A stretch of 64,000 nt of DNA. Origin: Xylogone sp. PMI_703. Taxonomy: Eukaryota; Ascomycota; Leotiomycetes. The translations under genes and the position numbers were made by a program. The stretch is from NCBI GenBank assembly GCA_021399445.1, contig JAJTUQ010000003.1, forward strand, positions 4,774,001 to 4,838,000. Reading direction: 5' to 3'. Shown here piece after piece: positions 21,632 to 32,780 of this stretch (within the stretch, counting starts at the first letter, position 1; the number at the start of each line of letters is the position of its first letter). Under the pieces are notes generated by a model that worked only from the letters and a program-made list of their open reading frames with translations, searched no databases and was not told the DNA's origin.

Positions 21632-22440
21632 GTGCAGCGTAGTAAATGCGTGGTGATGGTCAGATCCAACGTATCACAGTGTGGTGGCACGACAGCACGA
21701 GTAACACGGATCGAACTCTAAATCAACAATTCGTCTTGGGACAGGGCAAGACTGAGAGGCGAGAAGGTCGTTATATATAAAAACAGAACACTATCCCTGG
21801 CAGCACGACCGTGACGCCATGGTCCCCTGATATTCACCGTCAATGCACATGTCTGGAGCCCCGCTGGCCCCCACCACGGCCTGTGCTCTTTAAATCGGCG
21901 GGAAGTGATGATAGCCATCGTGGTAGTGTTGATGGCTTGCAGATACCTGCCGGGCTGAATACATTCTCAGCAGATGGGCCACGATGGGAACTGCGATTTC
22001 CAGCCTCGGTTCTCCTGCCAAACCCGTGACAGCTTCGCAAGCTAAACCAAGATGAGTAACGGGCCCTGTGGCGGTGCTGACATGCGCAAAAGAGACGAGT
22101 TCACCAGCCACAGTTCACTCCTCCAGAGTCGTTGCAGCCTCATCATCGCGTCTTCAACAGTTCTAGCACTATCCAGACATCTGCGGGGTCCCCGCATCAA
22201 AATCGATCTTCACGTGGACGTCCGAAGCCTTGTTTCGCGAAGCACGTCAATTGTCAACGTCAAACTTCAACCTCAAGCATCGAATTCGTCTTCCTCGCCA
22301 ACCCTTGACGATTGCTTCTTCATTGTCGCGTTGCACTGACCGCCTTAATCGCCCTAAGCTATTCTCTTCTTCGTTCCTGGTAATTTCCTTGTCGGTCGCT
22401 CTTAGCCTCGCCCGGACGAGTATCCGCTGCCGCGGTCACG
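21632..22440. promoter_or_regulatory. Divergent promoter between SDR and Zn2Cys6 gene
   Basis: GC-richer than most intergenic DNA here. A TATATATAA box lies at 21771-21779 on the SDR side. Several overlapping open frames on both strands show no domain and are treated as noise. Confidence 0.4.
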
Positions 22441-24357
22441 ATGGTATTTCCAGGGCGCTTCAGTACCGGCTGTCTGCGCTGTCGCCAGCGTAAAGTGAAG
22501 GTGAGGGAGAAGACTGCCTCCAATCCCCTCTTGACACCGCCGAAGAACACAGATCTTTTGGCTCTCCGCGAGTACTTTGCGGGGAAGGCTGGCGCAAGTT
22601 GATACTAACCTTCCTCGATAGTGCGATGAAACCAAACCTACATGTCGTCGTTGCGCCATCTACGGCAAGCCTTGCACGGGATACACAGACCAATTTCACT
22701 TCAGGCACAGTGGTAGCAAACGTGGTAGTGAAAAGGGATCATTGAGTCCAAGCGCTACCGCAGTTGCGGTCCAGCAGCAGGAGCAGCAGGAGCAGAAGCA
22801 AGTCCCTGAGCAGAAGCAGGAGGAAGAGCAAGATCAGTGCGTCTCGAATAGGGCTGAGAGCCAGGCTATGATCCGAGCCCCCGTAGTCTCCTACGACGAA
22901 GTCTCTCTCTCCTACTTTATCCATCGCTTCGTGTCCCCCAATGGACCGGATGGATTTCCTGGACACTTGACCTTTCTTCCCAGTATCTACGACTCCTATA
23001 GCCACGGGATACTCGAAACAGCAACCTTAAGTGTTGCTCAGATGGCGGCATATAATCAGTTTGGGGGAGAGAAATTTCGGGTCCAATCGTATAAGAACTA
23101 CGGACGTACGATCCGAATGATGCAAGAAGTCATACAGTCCGAAGAACAAGCAACCGATGATAAGGTGCTTGCTTCGATTCTGCTCTTATGTACTCTGAAG
23201 GTCAGGATGCGTACCTCCATCTTTTGCTTTGCCGCTCGGCTCTGAATGTCAGAGCACTTACTGATGGCCCTACAGGATATTACTGGTGAAAATTCGGGCG
23301 ATCCAAATGAACATGCGCCGGGACTATACTATCTCATAGATAAGAGAGGCGACGGACAACTTGCGACAAATCGAGGGGCCGAACTCCTCGTTTTAGCTCT
23401 CATCCGCCTGGTAAGTAGGCCTTCTGACATGACACGGAGCAAGCATGCCTACTGAACTTCTGGCAGCAAATATATGCATTTCTGTGTGAGGACGATACCT
23501 ACAGTGACCCCGGCAGTATAGCTACGGTTTGGGGCGCCGTTAATCCCCTCTTGCGCGCCATGTCGATGATGTCGAAAACCCTATCCCTGCGCCTCAGTCT
23601 CCTGCGGCACTACACATCTCTTGAATCACGACAACAACAAGGCGCTGACTACATACCAATGCCCCATAGCGATAGTGAAGAGCAAGATATAATGCCCGTC
23701 ATAGAGAAGTGCTTCGAGGCGCTGGATGACTTTCACGCATGGGATACAGAGGCGGCGTCGTACTGGCACAGCATGTTCGAGGGCCGTGGGGTGCCGACTG
23801 GCCTAGGCGAAATAGCGTCTGGGCAAACATATTATGATGTAGAAACCGCCTGTACCATCGTCCTCATCCGATCTGCACGTCTCATTTTGGTAATGAGCAT
23901 GATTGCCTACTACAGGAAAATGCAATTCCTTGATAACTGTCAGGAAGGTATGCTTAGCGGCGCTGCGGTATTGGAGGAGTGTATGCCGGTTCTGGAACAG
24001 GATGTCGGTAAGACCATCGATGACATTCTTTCCTGCATGCCCTATGCCCTCGGCGATATTGATCCGAATGGGCTGCCTCAGTCACTACCGCATGACGGGG
24101 CTGCTGCCATTATTATTGTTCATTCAATCAGATTAGTTGGATCCTGTGCGTATGCGACAACGGACCAGTTCCAGAAGGCCATGAGCGCCCTGACGCGGTT
24201 TAATTCTAGCATTGGAATCAGATCAGCGGTAGATTTAGGGAAAGTTAACATTTCTAAGTCAAGATGGGTGCAAGAGCAAGCTTTTCTTCGGTCAATAGCG
24301 CCTGCAAACTCGGGCGTGGTCTCCTTTTCTCCGCCTCAATATGCCATGCCCGAGTGA
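22441..24357 (+). CDS. Zn2Cys6 transcription factor, 554 aa
   Basis: Four exons: 22441-22500, 22622-23200, 23276-23410 and 23467-24357; introns of 121, 75 and 56 bp are all GT-AG and phase 0. The first intron splits the DNA-binding domain, and splicing joins a perfect Gal4-type cluster, Cys at 11, 14, 21, 28, 31 and 38 (C-x2-C-x6-C-x6-C-x2-C-x6-C). A Gln/Glu-rich low-complexity stretch follows. The remainder resembles the fungal_trans_2 type regulatory region, but I assign that only loosely. Such factors bind CGG triplets in promoters. Its position inside the oxidative gene block suggests a pathway-specific activator. A TACTAAC-like branch site (gatactaacc) supports intron 1. Confidence 0.9.
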
Positions 24358-24537
24358 AATGTTGATGAACCTCGAATGCTTCAATTAAACTAATATGTAT
24401 TTTTATTATGCATATGCAGTTTGTAATTTTATCCTCACCATTCTAGCAGATATTGGATTTTTCCCTCGTCGCACATGTGGCGCTCCACCTTGGTGCCACA
24501 CAGTCTTTGTCGTCACGGAGCTATATCTTTATAGGTT

Positions 24538-25794
24538 TCATTTTCGCTTTCCTTCCCTCTCAAACAGGCCTATCTTCTCTAGAACTTCATCGTCCCGTTC
24601 TCGCAAGAGCATCACCGCCGGTGTTACCAAACCGCCCAGAACAGTCCAAAATATAACTTTGCACGATGTCATCAATAGCTTGGATGATCCATGTACCTGA
24701 TGCAACTGGTATACGGCCCAGATCATCAAAGAGGCACAGGCACAGTAGACATCCCACCGCAGAAAAGATAACACCATCAACCTAGAGTCCATTGCTGACA
24801 CTGGCGGATCTTGTAGACGAAGAGTTGGAGGATTCGTAAGGGAAGACAGTGCCAGAACGTTCGTCCCGGATATCGTGGGTAGCATCTCCGTGAAAGCTGA
24901 CGCGACGATGGTTCCAACAACAAGCAAGTGCACGCCCATGGTCAAAAATAGGATAAATCTGTAGGCACTATGAAATTTTTTTTTGTAACTGCGAGGGTTA
25001 GTCTGGGCTGCTTTATTGCTCTTGGCGCTGCTATCCCCATAAACGAGACGAAGCCCGGCATGGACTATTGATTGGTAAAGCGGAAAAGGTTGCCAGAGAG
25101 CAATAGCTATGTAGTTTCCCTTCTGCGAAAGAACATTCAATAGCGGGAGGCTAAGGGCGATCGTCGGCAAAAAGTAGGATATTGTTGTTGCTATGGGTAG
25201 AATAGCCAAATCGGTAGGATCGACGAGGACGGCATTCTGAAGAGACACTGAAGGCGAGGATAGGATTTGCAGTATCAAATACAGAGGGGCAATTATAGTT
25301 ATCGTCACGGTTTGAATTAGGATACCAAATGCACCAGTACTGTTAGGAGATTAGTCAAAACATTGTTTTCTTTCAGCAAATTGATACAGGGGCAGGTCGT
25401 ACAAACTCAAAATAGAACCCGCGTTTCCCCGTCGCAGTCCCTCGAGCGCAATCAGGTACCAAGCACCGCCAAACTGCGCTGCTATGTATGTAAAAGCAAG
25501 CAGTGCCTCCAGGTCAAATCCACTGGTATCAGCTTGACTTCTGAGACCATGCGCAAAAAACTCCAGAAGAACATTGATCAAGTTGTCAATTGGGGCGATT
25601 CCAGTGTAGTGTTTCTGAGGCGAAGCTGGGGAATGCGACATGTCCAATATACATAACCCCGGACTTCCCGCTGTGCAAGCACCAAGCGCGTCGAAAAATC
25701 CATGTCGATAAGCCGTGAACATGCAGCCGTACCCTCCTACTAGAGCGCAGGTGAGAAGAAGGGTGATTGTGGTTTTTGAAGCCAAGGAGCTCAT
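24538..25794 (-). CDS. Polytopic integral membrane protein, 397 aa, function unknown
   Basis: Two exons: 25794-25403 and 25339-24538, with a 63-bp intron (GTACGA to CTAACAG). The splice turns the end of exon 1 into a continuous hydrophobic segment ending SFTGAFGILIQTV. The protein has at least seven hydrophobic segments and a conserved-looking WYLIALEGLRRGN loop just before the junction. I recall proteins of this general look in fungal secondary-metabolite clusters, and a membrane-bound cyclase or transferase role is conceivable, but I see no catalytic motif that proves it. It is convergent with the Zn2Cys6 gene and divergent from the P450. A plain transporter-like or structural membrane role remains possible. 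Confidence 0.8.
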
Positions 25795-26749
25795 CGTGTC
25801 ATCTGATGTTGTCGACAGTAGGTGTTGGTAAGTCTAAACTGAGAATTGGCCAGCCAACATATCTATCCTTTGACGAATGGACAACCTTTTCAGGTGACAA
25901 TAAGGGTCCTGTTGGCAATGTCAACGTTATATTAAAACTGGTAATGAAGTCATCGTGCCGAGGTGGAAGCTATTCTCTTTTCGCCTTAGATTGCGAGACC
26001 CGTCCGCGTACTTTAGAGAGTACAGATTGATGCTTGAAAACCGCAGAAATGTCATGTGAAAGCAGGTGAACAGCGCAGGCATGTGATTTTATAACATTTG
26101 ACGCGTCAATAGGCGCCTGGTGTTCTAGTGCTGCATTCTTCGCAATCTGAGCATGTCTAAAGACTACAGTTCCACTGAGGATACCAGGCCTACGTATACT
26201 ATATAAACCCAATTTACTTAGCTCTGGTAGCAGACTGCACGGAGAGCTGCACCCAAAGATGGGGAAATAGTGACCTCGCAGGCTAGGCCGGATAAGGATG
26301 CGCCTTGCGACCTGCAGTGGATCCCTAGGTAGCTTTCTGAGTCCACCTGCTGCACGTAGCTGCACGTACTAATCAAGATAGGAACATGGGAAGGTCTCAA
26401 TGCGCCTGGTAGATCTCATACCCCAATGGGACGAGGAATGTAGGGACACTATGTTGACCCACAGCATGCTCGCATGGAGAAGCCATTGAGTCGACGTGCA
26501 GCTGGTCAAGAAGCTGTTAATAATCAGACGTCCTGGCGGGCCAGCTTGTCGGGGATACCATTATATTGCAAGCATCACTACACACATGCATCTAAGGCCA
26601 TCTTGAGACAAGGCACATGACCCTTTGCCTCACCTTAATCCTTATATGATATCTTCCTGTCCTATCTCTGCTTCGCTGCTCCGATAATCCCGCTACCTGA
26701 TACGGCCAAGCCTACTGAACACCTGTATCGACTCCACGGTTCCTTCAGT
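25795..26749. promoter_or_regulatory. Divergent promoter between membrane protein and P450
   Basis: No credible gene. Short open frames around 25970-26400 lack features. It must contain the promoters of both flanking genes. Confidence 0.4.
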
Positions 26750-28628
26750 ATGTCTATACTGCCCCAACTCTTCGGCTTCTCTAGCCTCACGTTGGCAGCA
26801 GCAGCAGAATCCTTCTTATATATCAAGGTGTTTTTGAAAGATAATGGAGCTACAAATCATCTCGCTACAGTGGTTACCATCTTCCTCGCCAATTATGCTT
26901 TTGGGGCCCTCTTCTGGGTATTTCTGTACCCAAACTTCATAAGTCCTCTTCGACATCTTCGAGGGCCAAGAGTAAGTAACAAGTTACGTTATGTCTCGCT
27001 CTTGTGCTTTAGCATCTTTAGATCTCAAGGCTTATGCCAATCTTGAGAAACACGACTTTGAAGGCAGCTAAAAGCTCTTCATGCTGTGGTGTTATTCAAT
27101 TTTCTACCTACCTTGTTAGCGGTGTGTTGCTCACTATGTCATCCCTAGGCTTTCCTCAGCGCTAGCTATCGAACCCTCCTGGTAAAGAAGGGACCGTCTG
27201 GAGACATCTTCTTAGATATTGCCAAGCAGTATCCGGATCAAGAGATGATTGCGCTGGATATTTTTCGGCGGCAGATATTCGTCACCAGCCCTCGACTGTT
27301 TGCCGACCTATTCGTGCACAAATGCTATGATTTTGCCAAACCGAGGAGGATCAGCTCCTTTCTGCGTCGTATCCTTGGCAGTGGCCTCATCATTGTGGAG
27401 GGAAATGAGCATAAGTTCCTCCGTAAGAACACCATGCCTGCTTTCCAATTTCGGCACATCAATGAACTTTATCCAATGATGTGGAGTAAGGCTAAGGCCT
27501 TGACTGCAACTCTAAAGAAGGAGGTTGAGAGGGGTGGGACTGCCAGTTCTAAAAGCTCGTCCACCGTCGAGCTCAATGAATGGGCGAGTAAGGTCACGCT
27601 CGATATTATCAGCATTGCGGGCATGGGCCGTAAATTGAATGTTGTCGAGAATGCAAGCGATCCACTTCAGGATCTATATATGGAACTTCTCGAACCTTCA
27701 CGAGAAAAGCTTGCCTTTTCTATGCTATCTATGACAATTGGCTTTCCATTCGTGCGAATGTTGCCGTGGAAGATGAACGATGTCTTCATTTACCTTACAT
27801 CATCATTGGACAGGATATGTAGAGGGCTGATACAGGAGAAAAGGGACGCAATTACTAAAAAGCAAGACGACCATTTTGACATCCTATCGCTTCTAATCAA
27901 GTCAGATAACTTCTCTGATGATGTGCTAAAGGATCAATTACTGACATTCTTGGCTGCTGGGTAGGTCAAACGCTCTTCTGCAAGAATAGTCGGCTAATAT
28001 ATTGCGTAGACATGAAACCACTGCATCAGCGCTCACCTGGGCATCTTACCTGCTCGCGAAACATCCAAGACTGCAAACAAAGCTCCGGGAGGAGATTACT
28101 GAAGCACTCTCAACCAGCTCAGTCGATGAAACGCCAGCTGATCTCGCCGGTCTTTTGAGACAGCTGCCATACTTAAACGGCATTATGCAGGAGACTCTGC
28201 GCCTCTACCCAACTGTTCCATTGACTATGCGTGAGGCTCTTTGCGATACACAGATCGGTGAACAGCTCATCCCGAAAGGAACTGAGATGGTTGTTTCTAT
28301 TTGGATGACTAACCGCTCTCCTGAGATATGGGGTCCTGATGCCGCCGAATTTCGCCCTGAGCGCTGGATTACAGACGATGGAAAGCCGAATCAGAATGGA
28401 GGCACCAACAGCAATTATAACTTCCTGACTTTCCTCCATGGGCCACGAAGCTGCATTGGCCAGGACTTTGCTAAGGCGGAAATGCGCTGTTTGCTGGCTT
28501 CCATGATAACATCGTTTAGTTGGGAGCTGGCCATGGATGAAGCAAAGGTGGTGCCAAGGGGAGTGATTACTATAAAGCCGGAGAATGGGATGTACCTTAA
28601 GCTTACGCCTTTAAATTGTGAAACATAA
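26750..28628 (+). CDS. Cytochrome P450 monooxygenase, 550 aa
   Basis: Three exons: 26750-26971, 27149-27960 and 28010-28628; introns of 177 and 49 bp, both GT-AG and phase-consistent. The second splice restores the I-helix oxygen-binding motif AGHETT. ETLRLYP gives the ExxR motif, FRPERW the PERF-type motif, and FLHGPRSCIG the heme loop with Cys near residue 493. An N-terminal hydrophobic region ending about residue 60 would anchor it in the ER. P450s hydroxylate or otherwise oxidise small molecules with a reductase partner. In this block it is the last clear tailoring enzyme. The CYP family cannot be assigned by eye. The acceptor of intron 1 was chosen by phase. Confidence 0.92.
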
Positions 28629-29293
28629 AAAGTCTGAAATTTAGTCAATCAAAAATAATACTTCAAAATAATATAAAAAGTCTTAAATGAGAAAAGCTGC
28701 TGTGTACTATCAAATGAAAGGGAGGGCAGGCTGCATTTAAGCACGTGACGACACTCTGGTCAAAAAATACACTTTCTAATAGTATTCACTTTAAGTCATT
28801 CTCCGTTTTGGAACTATCAATAAGTTGTTACTAGTTTTCACTAATCGCCAACTGGACATGGATTTTTCTATCTGAGCCTCTGGCACGACCTCACGCATTC
28901 ATGTATCCCAATTCGTGGCTCTTCAAAAGTGGGAAAAACATATCAGTAATTCTATCACTTAGCAAGATTGGTAAGTCTCGGAGACGGTTTCATATTGAAT
29001 GAATCAAGTTCTTGTTTTCTTTTAGGTGAACATTCTCTGTGTGATATACATATAGCTTATATTATTAAGAGCTGAAGACAGCACGCAATGAATGGTTATG
29101 TCGTATTTAGCCAGACCGCTTGATATTTATGTGGAACCGGGCCATCAAGGATCACAATGGAAGTGTCTAGAGGTTCCTTTGAGGAAGAGACCACCTCTGG
29201 TTCTGCAGATATTGAGAGACAGCATAAGAGTTTCGATCGACTAATTGTATAATCCAAACTTGATTCAACTAATCGCTGTGTATATACTAGAAG
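28629..29293. other. Intergenic region
   Basis: AT-rich, convergent 3' flanks of the P450 and the repeat glycosidase gene. No gene or RNA recognised. Confidence 0.4.
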
Positions 29294-32200
29294 CTAAGGA
29301 AGTGGAAATCCCTGGTTTGTACCGCAAGCTGACTCGAAGCCTTGCCTCACCAAGCAAAAGCTCATATCCCATCCGAAGGATGTATCATCTGGGTCTGAAG
29401 AGGTCGTTCTAATAACCGCAGCTGGCCCATTACCGCATGATGATTGTGCTGAATTCAAGAAATCCCTCAAATCCGAACCTCTAAAGCGCACAATACGATT
29501 TCCGTCCCCAAACGAGTCATCTACCCCCCACACCACACTACACCCATTCGTGGGAGTGAGAATACAGAAGCCTCCACTTTCTACTCCACCATCGATAACG
29601 TTACCCTCTCCAAAGCATAGCTTTTCATCACTTGAGTATATGGTGTTCTCGTCGAAGCCCTCAAAACCCTGAGCATAACAAGGTGAAAGATCCGTAAAAT
29701 CCACGTCAGTATGACACGATAGATGCCGATCAGGGATCAGGACACCAAATGGCGGTGGTGGCGGTGGTGGAGGAGACGATGGAGGAGGAGGCGGTGGGGG
29801 AGGCGGAGGAGGAGGAGGTGGCGGCGGCGCTGCTGGTTGATTGCATGGGCAGCCAAAGAAGCTATTCAGGCATTTGAAGCCATTCCCCGTATCCGCCCCG
29901 GCACAACCGTCTTGATCACATTGCCGTGTTCCACCACATGTGGTCTGCAATGGCCGATTATTAGCATGTGAATACCCAACACTTCGAAACCATCAACTTA
30001 CCGAAGTTGGCAGGCACACACAGCCCTTAAAGTTTCCTGTACATCGCGACGGGTCTTGGCTACTGACGAACTCTCCAGCACAGCCGTTCTTATCACAACT
30101 CTGCGGTGTACCACATGTAGTCTATGGGGAGAAAGTTAGTTGTGCTTTTGCAGGACAAGGACATCTTAACTTACTGATGTTGAAGTGCACTCGCAGCCTT
30201 TGAAGTTGCCTTGACACCGTGCTACGCCATCAGACTCGAAAGCACCAGCGCAACCGTTTTTGTCACAATTCTGAGACGCTCCACAGGTCTTAGATGTCGG
30301 ATTGCATACACAGCCCTCAAAGAAATTAGTACACTGTGGCACTTTCGCCAGGCCATCAAATGCACCCGCACAATTGTTTTTATCGCAGCTCTGAGCTACT
30401 CCGCAAGTTCTCGGTGTAGGGAGACACTCACAGCCTTGGAAGTTGTTTGTACAAAATGCCTTGCCATTAGTCAAGTCAAAAGCACCCTCACATCCGTTCT
30501 TGTCACAGCTTTGGGGGTTTCCACACGTTGTTGGTGTGGCCTCACAGTCACAGCCAACAAAATTGCCAGTACATTGAGGAAACTTTTGAGACCCGTTGAA
30601 AGCCCCTGCACACCCGTTCTTGTCACAGCTTTGACGATCTCCGCAAGTTTTGGGTGTGGCCTCACAATCACAACCAACAAAATTCCCAGTGCATTGAGGA
30701 AACTTCGACAACCCATTGAAAGCACCTGCACATCCGTTCTTGTCACAACTTTGACGATCTCCACAAGTAGTGGGTGTAGCTTCACAGTCACAGTTTACAA
30801 AATTTCCAGTACACTGTGGGAATTGGGTCGATCCTTTAAAAGCTCCAGCACACCCATTCTTATCACAACTTTGACGATCCCCACAAGTTTTAGGTGTAGC
30901 CTGACATTCACAATCTTGAAAGTTTCCAGTGCATTGAGGGAATTTTGTTGCTCCCGTAAAAGCTCCAGCACAACCATTCATATCACAGCTCTGGTGCGGG
31001 CCACAAGTGGTACTTGTTGCTAGGCATTCACAGCCTTCAAAGTTTCCAGTACACTTAGCAAATTTTGCTAGGCCATCAAAAGCTCCAGCACAGCCATTCA
31101 GATCACAATTCTGATGCGGCCCACAGGTAGTATCCGTTGCTAAGCATTTACAGCCTTGGAAGTTTCCTGTGCATTCAGGAAGTTTTGCTAGGCCATTGAA
31201 TGCTCCAGCACAGCCATTTAAATCACAATTCTGGTGAGGCCCACAAGTGGTATCCGTGGCTAGACATTCACAGCCTACAAAATTTCCGGTACATTTAGCG
31301 AATTTTGCTAAGCCATCGAATTCTCCGGCACAGCCATTCAGATCACAGTTCTGATGAGGCCCACAGGTGTTAGACGTAGCTTCACACTGGCAACCTGCAT
31401 TATTGCCTGTACACACTGGAAATACTGCCAAGCCATTGAAAGCGCCAGCACAACCATTTGAGTCACAGCTTTGGCGGACTCCGCAAGTAGACCCAGGCGG
31501 GGCACCCATAGCAGTGAACGTAACTGCATGGTCGAGCATAGTGATTATATCAACCGGCCCAATGCCGCCATGTGAAATAGTTGAAACAGGGACCGGTGAT
31601 GGTCCACAGATGCCTGCATTCACACAGTCTCTAAAGGCTGTAAACATAAAAACAGTAAAAGCCTGCCCTTCAGGGGAACCAGTGGTAAATTCGCCCCTAT
31701 TCAGCCAATCTAATGGATTGACAGCCGGAGAGAACACGCCATCACCCCCTTGATGATTAGCAATGTTCCTTCTATTTGTGTCGGCCCAAGTAATATACTT
31801 CTGTGGGAACATCCCAGGGTCATTGACGACCATACGGTATGCGCAAGCAGTCAATAGCGAGGTACCGGAAATTTCTCCAAACCAGCTACCGTCGTTAAGG
31901 TAATTATGCAATAAACCATTGTCAAAACCTGACTGCATCGCTCCGTCAAGGATTTCCTTAATCCAGCTCTTGAGCTGATTTGCTTGAGAGGTCATACCGG
32001 AAGAGCCCGACCATTTTTGTAGTGTATGCAATACTCGAACTAAGCCATAGCAGACCCAGCCATTGCCTGTGGACCATAAACCAGTATCCTGAGATTGCGG
32101 GCCGATAATATGCCTCCAGTTCAGGAATTGGCTGGTTTTAAGAACATCACGCTGTAAGCCACACTGGGCAACAACCTGAGACATCAAGCCGGGGTTGTTC

Positions 32201-32780
32201 TGCTGAACGGCCCAGTAAGCCACTGTAAATAAGCATTAGTAAGTACTGCTCTGGTTTGATACAAAGGAAGCGACATACAAAATGGAGGGGCCATAGCAGT
32301 AAAGTCAGCCCAAACTTCAGCAACGTCAGGCCTGTGTGATATAGCACCATTGCTGAATTTGGGGGCTTGATTGAGAATATAATCGGCTTGACGTTCAGCA
32401 GCGCCAATATATGCATTATTTGATTGGCCAATTAGGATAGCTGATACACCAAGTGATGCTGGATCACCAACAGCTGAATTAGCAACTAAAACTTGCGCAT
32501 TGGTATCGATGAAGTTGCTGGCAAATGCGAGAGCTGGAATCCCCGTATCAGGGGAAGGAATCCTGCCGCCTGGGAAAGGATTGGACCCAAAGACTGAGAA
32601 TTCGTTATTGTAAAGTTCCAACAAAGCTTCAGCAGCAGTGCCCCATTCCCAAGAATGTGAAGCTTTGTTCATCATAACTTGAGCCGCCAAGGAGACATCA
32701 TATCCGGCATCAACTTCGGCGCTAACTGTTGCAAAAAGAGCAAGCAGGATTGAGGACACTGCCTCCCTGGCAAAATACAT
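29294..32780 (-). CDS. Secreted six-hairpin glycosidase-like protein with 13 Cys-rich repeats, 1,106 aa
   Basis: Four exons: 32780-32279, 32222-30175, 30121-30002 and 29944-29294; introns of 56, 53 and 57 bp keep phase. A signal peptide covers about residues 1-21. Residues 22-410 look like a fungal six-hairpin glycosidase (GH88/GH105-like clan): SHSWEWGTAAEALLE, GIPALAFASNF, LWSTGNGW, SWFGEISGTSLL, PLDWLNRGEFTTGSPEGQ. Enzymes of this fold cleave unsaturated uronic-acid or related glycosidic bonds in plant cell-wall polymers. From residue 413 come 13 tandem repeats of 36-40 aa with six Cys each, typically TCGxxQSCDxNGCAGAF and CTGNFxGCxC. A polyproline linker (about 930-965) and a C-terminal domain of about 140 aa with several Cys follow; I cannot name that domain. 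The start at 32780 gives a proper signal peptide; 28 upstream codons are ignored. Confidence 0.85.
29740..29832 (-). repeat. Proline-codon low-complexity tract
   Basis: GGT/GGA/GGC-rich on the plus strand, encoding the proline linker of the glycosidase-like protein on the minus strand. Slippage-prone simple sequence. Confidence 0.8.
30175..31488 (-). repeat. Tandem coding repeats, 11 units of about 114-120 bp in one exon
   Basis: The DNA encoding repeats 1-11 of the glycosidase-like protein is itself a tandem array. Two further units sit in their own small exon and at the start of the last exon. Neighbouring units 2-4 and 6-8 are most alike, which suggests local duplication. This is coding DNA, not a CRISPR array. 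Confidence 0.85.

Noticed and set aside
29723..29971. Arg/Trp-rich open frame on the plus strand, and similar Gly/Val-rich frames opposite 38321-38674 and 53012-53380
   Set aside because: These are antisense shadows of low-complexity coding repeats.
30175..31488. Regular spaced repeats that might suggest a CRISPR array
   Set aside because: The units are coding, 114-120 bp, have no unique spacers, and lie in a eukaryotic gene.
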